Shown here piece after piece: positions 1 to 7,106 of a DNA stretch of 64,000 nt; positions within the stretch are counted from its first letter, which is position 1, and every line of letters begins with the position of its first letter. The stretch covers positions 124,001 to 188,000 of the forward strand of contig JAEXIT010000004.1 of NCBI GenBank assembly GCA_023446155.1. Direction: 5' to 3'. This stretch comes from Bacteroidota bacterium. GTDB taxonomy: Bacteria; Bacteroidota; Bacteroidia; Flavobacteriales; Flavobacteriaceae. The notes under the pieces are model-generated. The model had not been told where the DNA came from. It worked only from the letters and a program-made list of their open reading frames with translations, and made no database searches. The position numbers were made by a program, and so were the translations under genes.

Positions 1-983
1 GACGGTTTACGACTTTGTAGTGGTCCTGTTTTGTAAACTTCCAGGTATTTTCCATTAGGATCTTCCAGCCATTTGTTCTTTGCAATCTCGGCGTAGGCTT
101 TGTCCCAGGCTTCTTTGCTGTGAGAGTAATCTCCGGTCAAGGTTGTTTTTAAAGCGAGATAAGGTACCAGTTCACCCGCGGCAATGTCGCTTCCTTGTGC
201 GGTGAATATTTCTTCTTTTACCGGAATACAAACCGAAAAGTCTACAATGTTGGAAGCAGTGTCGTATTTGCTGTAAATAGCAAAGGCGCTTCCACTTACC
301 GATATGTTATTGTCTTTGGTGAATTTGTGTAATTTGGCAAACATAGATCCCATTAGTCCGGGTAATTCCGGGATTTTACAGGTAGCCGATTGTTTGATAT
401 AATACGTTCCGGCCTTTTTCACCAGCCCGTTGATCTTAATATTGTATACTTTTAATTCTTTAACCAATAGGTTGTCGATGTTTTCCAATCCTTTTTCGAA
501 CATCGGACCTAGCATTCTGTCGGAACCACCACTAAGAATAGAGAAGGCTTTCATCATAAAATTCATGTTGCCTTTCATACCCCAGGTAACTTTGGTGCCG
601 CCTTTTACCGGTGTGAAAATCCAGTAAACATCGGAAGGGGTTTCGCTTTGATCAAAGTATATTTTTTGCTGAATACTATCGGTGTCAACGGTTTTAATGG
701 TTTCCATTTTACCATTTCCATCTTTACCGGTCCAGGAGAAAGAAGCGCCAACTCCCTGTGTTTTGTCGGTATAACTATTGCGTATTGTAGGATCGTCTTC
801 TTTCCAGGGACCCCAATCGTCCCAGTTTTTGTAGTCGTCTACATAATTGAATAAAGCTGCCGGTGTTGCATGCATTACTTTGCTTCGTTGTACATCGAAC
901 GAGCCGGTTTGAGTAGCAATGTAAACCGTTAGTGCAACAGCTGCTAATAGTAATAAAAGAAATATGTATTTAACTACGCGCAT
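1..983 (-). CDS. SRPBCC / GyrI-like effector-binding protein, 3' end cut by the window
   Basis: The minus-strand frame opens with ATG at 981-983 (MRVVKYIFLLLLLAAVALTV) and stays open to the left edge, so the C-terminus is missing. At least 327 residues are visible. Residues 5-21 form one membrane anchor or signal segment. Residues 25-165 read as an SRPBCC (START-like) ligand-binding fold, with ALFNYVDDYKNWDDWGPW near the start and a KGGTKVTWGMKGNMNF strand. The rest resembles an AraC/GyrI effector-binding domain. This two-domain layout is common in Bacteroidota, where it is annotated only as SRPBCC family protein, and no substrate can be inferred. It is monocistronic as far as visible. Confidence 0.75.
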   Translation of the reverse strand, partial: MRVVKYIFLLLLLAAVALTVYIATQTGSFDVQRSKVMHATPAALFNYVDDYKNWDDWGPWKEDDPTIRNSYTDKTQGVGASFSWTGKDGNGKMETIKTVDTDSIQQKIYFDQSETPSDVYWIFTPVKGGTKVTWGMKGNMNFMMKAFSILSGGSDRMLGPMFEKGLENIDNLLVKELKVYNIKINGLVKKAGTYYIKQSATCKIPELPGLMGSMFAKLHKFTKDNNISVSGSAFAIYSKYDTASNIVDFSVCIPVKEEIFTAQGSDIAAGELVPYLALKTTLTGDYSHSKEAWDKAYAEIAKNKWLEDPNGKYLEVYKTGPLQSRKP

Positions 984-1025
984 AGTATTAAAAAAATTTC
1001 ATTTAGTTGTCCAAAGTTATAACAA

Positions 1026-1214
1026 TTATTCTTTCAAAAAGAGTTTAATTATAAATAAAATTCCTATAAAAGCAAAAAAGGCCAGTAGTATCCAAAGGGA
1101 TCCTTTGTAATGTAATTTGTGGAGCGACAGGTCCTTTCGGTATACATAAATCATTGCGGTTACAAATACGATAACAAAGAATAAAGCGAAATAAAGTTGA
1201 CCTGATGTAAACAT
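1026..1214 (-). CDS. Small two-helix membrane protein, unknown function
   Basis: The predicted protein has 62 residues. Two hydrophobic segments, about residues 8-24 and 41-58, are separated by a short basic loop (YRKDLSLHKLHYKG). This suggests a small inner-membrane protein with both ends on one side. A -7-like TAATTTTG lies at 1238-1231 on the minus strand, 17 nt before the ATG, which supports expression. I do not recognise a named family. An overlapping frame at 1045-1233 is a shadow. Confidence 0.55.
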   Translation of the reverse strand: MFTSGQLYFALFFVIVFVTAMIYVYRKDLSLHKLHYKGSLWILLAFFAFIGILFIIKLFLKE

Positions 1215-1285
1215 GAATTTTAATTTTAGGCAAAATTAGCGTTTTGCCGGGAGATTTTCTATTTTAGACCGTAAAATTAAAGGAT

Positions 1286-1669
1286 ATGAAAAAACAATTA
1301 CAGGCCGTTCAGGAATTCCATGAATCCTTCGGACTGGGAGTTAGCGCGCTTCCCAAAGCCGACTTAGGCGAGCAGGTTAATCTACTGCGATATAATCTGA
1401 TGAAAGAAGAAAATGAAGAATATCTGGAAGCGGTTCAAAATAATGATCTGGTCGAAATTGCCGATGCTTTAGGAGATATGCTTTATATTTTATGCGGAAC
1501 GATTCTGGAACACGGATTACAGCATAAAATCGAGGAAGTTTTTGATGAAATCCAACGCAGTAATATGAGTAAATTGGGCGAAGACGGAAAACCGATTTAC
1601 CGTGAAGATGGAAAGGTGATGAAAGGACCGAACTATTTTAAACCGAATTTCGAAACCATACTAAAATAA
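1286..1669 (+). CDS. MazG-like nucleotide pyrophosphohydrolase
   Basis: The 127-residue protein is a compact all-alpha NTP-PPase of the MazG / phosphoribosyl-ATP pyrophosphohydrolase superfamily. The acidic metal-binding helices are visible as KEENEEYLEA (about residues 38-47) and VEIADALGDMLYIL (about 54-67), which match the family's EExxE...D pattern. It probably hydrolyses a nucleotide triphosphate to the monophosphate plus pyrophosphate, for house-cleaning or precursor control; the substrate is unknown. The C-terminus (GEDGKPIYREDGKVMKGPNY) is typical of the flavobacterial members. A strong hairpin follows directly after the stop. Confidence 0.8.
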   Translation: MKKQLQAVQEFHESFGLGVSALPKADLGEQVNLLRYNLMKEENEEYLEAVQNNDLVEIADALGDMLYILCGTILEHGLQHKIEEVFDEIQRSNMSKLGEDGKPIYREDGKVMKGPNYFKPNFETILK

Positions 1670-1670
1670 A

Positions 1671-1699
1671 AAAATCCCGAAGTTGCTTCGGGATTTTTT
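1671..1699. terminator. Bidirectional intrinsic terminator between the MazG-like gene and ilvE
   Basis: A 12-bp perfect stem (AAAATCCCGAAG, loop TTG, CTTCGGGATTTT) has T-runs on both strands. It serves the convergent plus-strand gene ending at 1669 and ilvE ending at 1717. Confidence 0.85.
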
Positions 1700-1716
1700 A
1701 TATCAATTGTTTTGGA

Positions 1717-2784
1717 TTAGATTTTTACAGTCCATCCAAAAGTGTCTTCAATTTGCTTGTGCTGAATTCCGGTTAACTGTTGTTTGATAAAAGTAGCAAA
1801 CGAATTTTCCGGTTTCGGAAGTTCGTAATACGTTTCTTTATACGAAAATCCTACGATAGGGTTGACTACCGCTGCTGTTCCGGCTCCGAAAATTTCCTGT
1901 AGGGTTCCGTTTTGAGCGGCTGCTACGATCTCGTCAACCAATACCGGACGAACTTGTACGTCGATACCTTCTTTGGTTGCCAGTTCGATAATACTCTTAC
2001 GGGTTACACCGTCCAAAATACGCTCACTGGTTGGTGCAGTATATAAGGTATCGTTGATTCTGAAAAATACGTTCATTGTTCCGGCTTCTTCCAGTTTGGT
2101 ATGCGTCGCATCGTCGGTCCAGATAATCTGCTGGAAACCTTGCTCGTTGGCCAATTTGGTTGGGTAGAATTGCCCTGAATAGTTACCGGCTGCTTTTGCT
2201 GCTCCGATTCCTCCGTTTGCCGCGCGGCTAAAATGCTCGGCGATCACCACTTTTACTTCGCCGGAATAATACGATTTTGCCGGTGAAAGGATAATGGTAA
2301 AACGATATTGTGAAGAAGGAGCCGCGACTACACCCGATCCGGTTGCAATCATAAATGGACGGATATACAATGCATTTCCAAATCCTTTTTTAACCCATTC
2401 TTTTTCGATTTCAAGTAACTTGTGTAAACCGCCCAGGAAAACGTCTTCCGGAACTTCCGGCATGGCAAGACGTACGGCCGATTTGTTAAAACGATCAAAG
2501 TTCTGATCCGGACGGAACAACCAAACGTCGTCCTGTTCGTCTTTGTAGGCTTTCATACCTTCGAAAATTGCCTGTCCGTAATGGAAAACTTTTGCCGATG
2601 GATCTAACGTAAACGGTTCGTACGGCATGATAACCGGCTGTTCCCATTTTCCGTTGTTATAATCGCAAATCAGCATATGGTCGGTGAAAATATTTCCGAA
2701 AGTCAGGTTCTCAAAATCAACACTGTTGATTTTGCTGCTGTCGGCTTTGATAATTCTAATGTCAGTTGATGTTTTTAATTCCAT
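1717..2784 (-). CDS. ilvE: Branched-chain amino acid aminotransferase
   Basis: This 355-residue PLP-dependent class IV aminotransferase interconverts leucine, isoleucine and valine with their 2-oxo acids, using glutamate/2-oxoglutarate. Length and motifs fit the long BCAT subgroup: FHYGQAIFEGMKAY near residue 67, the PLP lysine in GAAKAAGNYSG around residue 198, and the class IV signature EAGTMNVFF near 233. The start is the ATG at 2782-2784. It is transcribed alone; a TAAATTTG -7-like element lies at 2883-2876 on the minus strand without a clear -33 partner. It ends at a terminator shared with the MazG-like gene. Confidence 0.95.
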   Translation of the reverse strand: MELKTSTDIRIIKADSSKINSVDFENLTFGNIFTDHMLICDYNNGKWEQPVIMPYEPFTLDPSAKVFHYGQAIFEGMKAYKDEQDDVWLFRPDQNFDRFNKSAVRLAMPEVPEDVFLGGLHKLLEIEKEWVKKGFGNALYIRPFMIATGSGVVAAPSSQYRFTIILSPAKSYYSGEVKVVIAEHFSRAANGGIGAAKAAGNYSGQFYPTKLANEQGFQQIIWTDDATHTKLEEAGTMNVFFRINDTLYTAPTSERILDGVTRKSIIELATKEGIDVQVRPVLVDEIVAAAQNGTLQEIFGAGTAAVVNPIVGFSYKETYYELPKPENSFATFIKQQLTGIQHKQIEDTFGWTVKI

Positions 2785-3138
2785 TTAAGCTGTTAATTTT
2801 AAAAACCGGCTAATTTGTTGGTAGCCAACAATAAAACATAATTTTTAAATTGATAAAAAAATTGTTGTGTCGTTGCAAATTTAATTAAAAAAAGCACTTT
2901 TAATAATGTGCGATTAAAAATAATGTAATTAAATAAGGAACTATTAATTTTTTTTTGAATTGTTACTTTTTGAATGCAATTCCTCCGAATTAATCGGGAA
3001 TAGCGAAAAAATAAATTAGAATTATGCATATTCAATATAAATTTGTTTCTTTGGAAGGTCTTAAAACAGGGCAAATTATCCTAAAAGCGGTTAGCTGTTT
3101 AAGATCTTGATAATCAAAATAACGAATCCAAACGAGAT
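2785..3138. other. Divergent intergenic region ilvE / DUF4920
   Basis: This 354-bp AT-rich spacer lies between two divergent genes. It holds TAAATTTG -7-like elements facing ilvE (2883-2876, minus) and facing the DUF4920 gene (3038-3045, plus). No convincing ORF is present; a 91-codon minus frame here has neither family resemblance nor coding texture. Confidence 0.6.
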
Positions 3139-3636
3139 ATGAAAAGAAGTATTTTTTTAGCAGCAGTGCTGATCACATTAGCAAGCTGTAATTCTAAAAA
3201 ACAAGACGCGGCCAAATTGGCCGAAAACAAAACCGAATACGCTGTTTTTGGGGATAGCATTACTACCGATGGGGTGATTACAAAAGAAGCGATGTTGGCC
3301 AAATTCAAAGATATGAAAGAAGGGGATACGATAAACCTGAAGTTCAAATCCAATATTAAAGATGTTTGCCAGAAAAAAGGATGTTGGATGACATTGGATC
3401 TGACCGATGGTAAAGAGACTTTTGTAAAGTTTAAAGATTACGCCTTTTTTGTCCCAATGAATGCAACGAATCAGGAGGCTATTGTAAATGGTAAAGCTTT
3501 TGTGAATGTGGAAAGCGTAGAACAACTGAAGCATTATGCCAAAGACGGTGGTAAGTCGCAGGCGGAAATCGACAGTATCAAGCAACCGAAAGTGACGTAT
3601 GCTTTTATGGCCGATGGCGTTTTAATTAGTAAATAA
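3139..3636 (+). CDS. DUF4920 lipoprotein
   Basis: The 165-residue protein has a lipoprotein signal peptide (MKRSIFLAAVLITLASC, lipobox cysteine at 17), so it is predicted to be anchored in an envelope membrane. The body matches the Bacteroidota DUF4920 family, with DVCQKKGCWMTL, a paired-cysteine strand around residue 78, and a beta-rich OB-like core. The function is unknown. The stop codon overlaps the ATG of the next lipoprotein gene by one base (TAATG), so the two are translationally coupled and probably work in the same compartment. Confidence 0.85.
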   Translation: MKRSIFLAAVLITLASCNSKKQDAAKLAENKTEYAVFGDSITTDGVITKEAMLAKFKDMKEGDTINLKFKSNIKDVCQKKGCWMTLDLTDGKETFVKFKDYAFFVPMNATNQEAIVNGKAFVNVESVEQLKHYAKDGGKSQAEIDSIKQPKVTYAFMADGVLISK

Positions 3637-4088
3637 TGAAGAGAATGTTGTTTTTAGCATGGGTTTCCGGAGCCATGCTATTGGTAATCTCCTGTAACCG
3701 GAAAGAAGCGGATGTAAAGTCGGCACCGGCTGTAGAATCGGAAAAAAAAGATTTCAAAATGTATGAAATGTCCGAAATGGCCGCTTTGATGGAACAGATG
3801 TATGTGGATAACCAACGTTTAAAAGACCGGATTAAAAACGGGGAGGATGTCGGAAATTTTCCGGAACATTTCCTGAAAATTCACCAGGCGGTAATGACCG
3901 ACGAAAGTGAAAATGACGCTTTCTTTAAAGAGCAGGCTAAAAAATTTATCGAGGCACAAAAACAGATCTATGCCGATCCGGATAATGCCAAAACACATTT
4001 TAATAACGGTGTGGATGCCTGTGTTCGCTGTCACGAGTCAAAGTGCGGCGGACCTATCCCGAGAATTAAAAAACTGTATATTAAATAA
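3636..4088 (+). CDS. Lipoprotein with a C-terminal CxxCH motif, cytochrome c-like
   Basis: The 150-residue protein has a lipobox (LLVISC, cysteine 20), so it is envelope-anchored. The mature part is helical and charged. Its only striking motif is C129-V-R-C132-H133 near the C-terminus, the canonical c-type haem attachment site, followed by another cysteine and CGGPIPRIKKLYIK. A four-helix cytochrome c'-like fold with the haem motif on the last helix is plausible but not proven. It starts one base inside the stop of the DUF4920 gene and is followed after one base by the MnmD start, so the three genes form a tight operon. Confidence 0.7.
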   Translation: MKRMLFLAWVSGAMLLVISCNRKEADVKSAPAVESEKKDFKMYEMSEMAALMEQMYVDNQRLKDRIKNGEDVGNFPEHFLKIHQAVMTDESENDAFFKEQAKKFIEAQKQIYADPDNAKTHFNNGVDACVRCHESKCGGPIPRIKKLYIK

Positions 4089-4089
4089 T

Positions 4090-4752
4090 TTGAATCGGAA
4101 AGTAATACAAACAGCAGACGGATCAACGACGATCTATATCGAAGGTTGGAATGAAACGTATCATTCGAAATTCGGAGCGATACAGGAAGCAAAGCATGTA
4201 TTTATAAGTAACGGACTGTCTCTTTTTGAAGGGCAGTCCGTTGCTGTTTTAGAGATCGGCTTCGGAACGGGGTTAAATGCATTTATAACCTATCTCGAGG
4301 CGGAAAAGAAACAGCAGTCTATCGATTATGTGGGCGTGGAAGCTTTTCCGATAAGTCCGGAAGAACGGGAGCATATGAATTATGTTACGGCTTTGAATGC
4401 CACCGAACGGAAATCGGTTTTCGAAAGAATGCATAATTGTCCCTGGGAGGCGCCAACAGTGCTATCACCGCATTTCACTTTAACAAAAAGGCAACAATAC
4501 TTTAACGAAATAGATTACAAAAATCGATTTAATTTGATTTACTTTGATGCATTCGGATTTAACGTGCAACCGGAACTCTGGACGACGGAGATTTTTAAAA
4601 TCATGTATGATGCGCTACAGGAACAAGGAACGCTGGTAACCTACGCCTGCAGAGGTTCTATCAAAAGAGCGCTTCAGGAAGCAGGTTTTAAAACTGAAAA
4701 ATTACCAGGGCCACCGGGAAAACGCGAAATGTTGAGAGCTACAAAATGTTAA
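4090..4752 (+). CDS. mnmD: tRNA U34 methyltransferase MnmD, TTG start
   Basis: Residues 1-220 match the MnmD / Methyltransf_30 family, which methylates 5-aminomethyl-2-thiouridine at tRNA position 34 using SAM. Visible motifs are the typical N-terminus (TADGSTTIYIEGWNETYHSK), the SAM loop VLEIGFGTGLNAF, and IYFDAFGFNVQPELWT. The open frame extends back to 3907 inside the previous gene, but homology begins at NRKVIQTADG and no ATG lies nearby. The TTG at 4090-4092 sits one base after the upstream stop and is the best start. It is a stand-alone methyltransferase without the FAD domain of MnmC. A weak terminator or nothing follows. Confidence 0.85.
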   Translation: MNRKVIQTADGSTTIYIEGWNETYHSKFGAIQEAKHVFISNGLSLFEGQSVAVLEIGFGTGLNAFITYLEAEKKQQSIDYVGVEAFPISPEEREHMNYVTALNATERKSVFERMHNCPWEAPTVLSPHFTLTKRQQYFNEIDYKNRFNLIYFDAFGFNVQPELWTTEIFKIMYDALQEQGTLVTYACRGSIKRALQEAGFKTEKLPGPPGKREMLRATKC

Positions 4753-4877
4753 ATTTTTAAATTTGTTATACTAAAATAACAATTTATGCGTTAGCCTTAT
4801 AAACCGGCTTTCGTTTGTAGATTTACGAGAGTAGTTACGTTCTTACCCTTGAATTAACCCATTAATGCTTGTAGATT

Positions 4878-5075
4878 ATGCCAAGAGCTATGTTTACTTA
4901 CACCAAATCTATTTTAGAAAGAGTAAGCTTTGACCCAAAGTTATTTTGTAAAGAGTTAGAAAAAGCCTTAAAAAACTTATTACCTTACGAAGTCGACCAA
5001 TTACGTGATTGGTTATTACATTATACCGTAGGCAAGCCCGAGTTAAAACAATGTCTTATATACGTTAATCAATGA
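4878..5075 (+). CDS. Conserved 65-residue protein, unknown function
   Basis: The 65-residue soluble protein is mostly helical (KSILERVSFDPKLFCKELEKALKNLLPYEVDQLRDWL). I recognise the pattern as a small uncharacterised flavobacterial protein without an assigned role. The preceding 125 bp carries a TAGATTTA element near 4827 that could be a weak -7. It ends directly before a bidirectional terminator shared with oxyR. Confidence 0.65.
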   Translation: MPRAMFTYTKSILERVSFDPKLFCKELEKALKNLLPYEVDQLRDWLLHYTVGKPELKQCLIYVNQ

Positions 5076-5108
5076 AAAAAAGGAGTCAATTAGTTGACTC
5101 CTTTTTTG
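5076..5108. terminator. Bidirectional terminator that overlaps the oxyR stop codon
   Basis: The stem is GGAGTCAA (5082-5089) / TTGACTCC (5094-5101) with loop TTAG, and has A/T tracts on both sides. The loop contains the oxyR stop codon (5090-5092, minus strand), so the last oxyR codons form one stem arm. Confidence 0.85.
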
Positions 5109-6043
5109 TTTTTCAGCGGACTGATAATCTCGACGTTGTGAAAGGCAATAGCACCTTTGATCACACCGGCAATCGTAGTACGCAATGCTTCTATAATATG
5201 GCTTTTCAGCTCGCTTTTCGGAAAAATAAGACTTACTTCACGTGCGGGACGCGGTTCCTTAAAATGGCGTAATTTTAATTTGTCTTTTTCTTTTAAATCC
5301 AAAGTGTGTAAATACGGAAGCAGCGTAGTGCCCAATCCTTCATCGGCGAGTTTGATCAGTGTTTCAAAACTGCCGCTTTCAATATGGAATTTCGTATCGG
5401 TAAAATTGCCTTTGTTTTTGCACAGGTTCAGAATGCCGTCGCGGAAACAATGGCCGTCTTGTAATAGTAAAATGGAATCAAGATCCAGATCGTTGATGTC
5501 GATTTCCGTTTTGTCAAAGTTTCGGTTGTTTTCCGGAATATACGCCACAAACGGTTCGTAATACAAGACGATTTCTTTTAAACTGTCTTCTTCCAGTGGT
5601 GTAGCGGCTATCGCAACGTCCAGATGACCGTTTTTTAGGCGTTTGATGATTTCTTCCGTATTGTGTTCTTCGATGATCAGATTTACTTTCGGATAGCGGT
5701 TTACAAAATTGGTCAGGAACATCGGTAATAGGGTAGGCATAACCGTTGGAATAATCCCTACTTTAAATTCACCACCAATAAATCCTTTTTGCTGATCGAC
5801 GATGTCTTTAATCCGATCGGATTCGTTGACAATGTTTTTGGCCTGAGAAACAATCTTCTGACCTATTTCGGTGAGTTGTATCGGCTTTTTACTACGGTCG
5901 AATATCTGCACTTCCAATTCGTCTTCCAGTTTCTGGATTTGCATGCTCAGTGTCGGTTGGGTGACAAAACATTTTTCGGCGGCAAGGGTGAAATTTTTGT
6001 GTTCAGCTACGGCTAATACGTAATATAATTGGGTGATGGTCAT
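5090..6043 (-). CDS. oxyR: LysR-family hydrogen peroxide regulator OxyR
   Basis: The 317-residue LysR-type regulator has an N-terminal winged helix (MTITQLYYVLAVAEHKNFTL, then CFVTQPTLSMQIQKLEDEL as recognition helix) followed by a periplasmic-binding-like sensor domain. Two cysteines in DGHCFRDGILNLC match the OxyR redox pair with typical spacing, so it likely senses H2O2 by disulfide formation. The start was set at ATG 6041-6043 because family members begin MTI; an upstream frame extension is unlikely. It is divergent to dps, a classic OxyR target, with about 106 bp between the starts for a shared regulatory region. The 3' end lies inside a terminator hairpin. Confidence 0.9.
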   Translation of the reverse strand: MTITQLYYVLAVAEHKNFTLAAEKCFVTQPTLSMQIQKLEDELEVQIFDRSKKPIQLTEIGQKIVSQAKNIVNESDRIKDIVDQQKGFIGGEFKVGIIPTVMPTLLPMFLTNFVNRYPKVNLIIEEHNTEEIIKRLKNGHLDVAIAATPLEEDSLKEIVLYYEPFVAYIPENNRNFDKTEIDINDLDLDSILLLQDGHCFRDGILNLCKNKGNFTDTKFHIESGSFETLIKLADEGLGTTLLPYLHTLDLKEKDKLKLRHFKEPRPAREVSLIFPKSELKSHIIEALRTTIAGVIKGAIAFHNVEIISPLKNKKGVN

Positions 6044-6115
6044 TTTTATAGAAATTTTCGATAAAATTATAAAAAGTATCAATATTAATTATAGTTCTGG
6101 CGGCTTATTTTTGGT

Positions 6116-6123
6116 TAAATTTG
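6116..6123 (+). promoter_or_regulatory. -7 element upstream of dps
   Basis: TAAATTTG matches the Bacteroidota -7 consensus and lies 26 nt before the dps ATG. No clear TTG is present at -33, which would suit an activator-dependent (OxyR) promoter. Confidence 0.5.
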
Positions 6124-6149
6124 TAGTATAATCTTTAAACATAAGTAAT

Positions 6150-6629
6150 ATGAAAATGAACAGCCTTGGATTACCCGTTAAAGAAACAAAAGTTTTAGTA
6201 GCCGAATTAAACATTTTATTAGCCAATTTTCAGGTGTATTACCAAAATCTGAGAGGTTTGCATTGGAACATCAGAGGAAAGCGCTTTTTTGATTTGCATG
6301 TGAAGTTTGAAGAATTATACAACGACGCACAGTTAAAAGTGGATTTGATCGCCGAACGTGTATTGACATTGGGTGCGGTTCCGTTACATACTTTCGACGA
6401 TTATATCAAAAACAATAAACTGCCAATTGGTAGAAATATTTCCAACGACGAAGAAGCAGTTCACCTGATCATCGCTTCTTTAACCGACTTGTTAAAAATT
6501 GAAAGAGTGATTTTAAGTCAATCGGCCGAAATCGATGATGAAGGTACCAACTCCATGATGAGTGACTTTATCAAAGAGCAGGAAAAAACCATGTGGATGA
6601 TGAAAGCCTGGTTGGAAGAAGAAATTTAA
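6150..6629 (+). CDS. dps: DNA-binding ferritin-like protein Dps
   Basis: The 159-residue Dps-family ferritin forms dodecamers that oxidise Fe2+ with H2O2 and shield DNA. The ferroxidase signature appears as NLRGLHWNIRGKRFFDLHVKFEELY (about residues 33-57), with the conserved His, Asp and Glu across the subunit interface. Length is normal. The gene starts ATG 6150; a second Met two codons later is possible. It is divergent from oxyR, so peroxide induction is the natural inference. Confidence 0.95.
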   Translation: MKMNSLGLPVKETKVLVAELNILLANFQVYYQNLRGLHWNIRGKRFFDLHVKFEELYNDAQLKVDLIAERVLTLGAVPLHTFDDYIKNNKLPIGRNISNDEEAVHLIIASLTDLLKIERVILSQSAEIDDEGTNSMMSDFIKEQEKTMWMMKAWLEEEI

Positions 6630-6725
6630 AACCTGAAAATTCATAAAAATTCAAAAGTTAAGTGAAAAAGTATTAAAGAAATATTAATTGTTTTTCACTT
6701 AACTTTTTTTACATCATTTTTTTTG

Positions 6726-6733
6726 TAAGTTCG
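6726..6733 (+). promoter_or_regulatory. -7-like element abutting the start codon at 6738
   Basis: TAAGTTCG, a TAnnTTTG variant, ends four bases before the ATG. Transcription would then start at or next to the initiation codon, giving a leaderless mRNA. Confidence 0.35.
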
Positions 6734-6737
6734 CGGC

Positions 6738-7025
6738 ATGAAAGTATTGGTAAAAATAGTATTACTTCTGTTTATCACTTTTCTGGCAACTCCTACCATC
6801 GTTGGGTTCCTGAAGAGCGATACCGATACGTCTATGGTATACAGTCTTTCTGAAGAGGAAACGGTAAAAGAAATCAAAGAAACCAAAGCGCAGCTGAAGT
6901 TCGAATTTCAGGATCCGATTTTCCTTGCCCCAAAACAAACCAATACGGTTATTACTTTTGAGAATACCCTGAAACACGACAATCGTTTCAGAGAGATCTT
7001 TTCTCCTCCTCCCGAACAGGTATAA
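6738..7025 (+). CDS. Small secreted or membrane-anchored protein, unknown function
   Basis: The 95-residue protein has a hydrophobic N-terminus (residues 3-25, KVLVKIVLLLFITFLATP) that could be a signal peptide or single anchor. An acidic, helical tail follows and ends FSPPPEQV. No lipobox is present. It precedes the SulP transporter gene by 81 bp on the same strand, so a functional link to anion transport is possible but unproven. I do not recognise a named family. Confidence 0.6.
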   Translation: MKVLVKIVLLLFITFLATPTIVGFLKSDTDTSMVYSLSEEETVKEIKETKAQLKFEFQDPIFLAPKQTNTVITFENTLKHDNRFREIFSPPPEQV

Positions 7026-7106
7026 TTCAATTACAGGAACATTGCGTTCACCATTTAAGCGTTCTTCTACACGCTTACAATCTAATTGTATTATACTTTA
7101 TCGGTT

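Noticed and set aside
2799..3074. 91-codon minus ORF upstream of ilvE
   Set aside because: AT-rich frame in a promoter region, no recognisable motif.
3907..4089. N-terminal extension of MnmD
   Set aside because: Lies in another frame of the CxxCH lipoprotein gene; homology begins only at the TTG at 4090.
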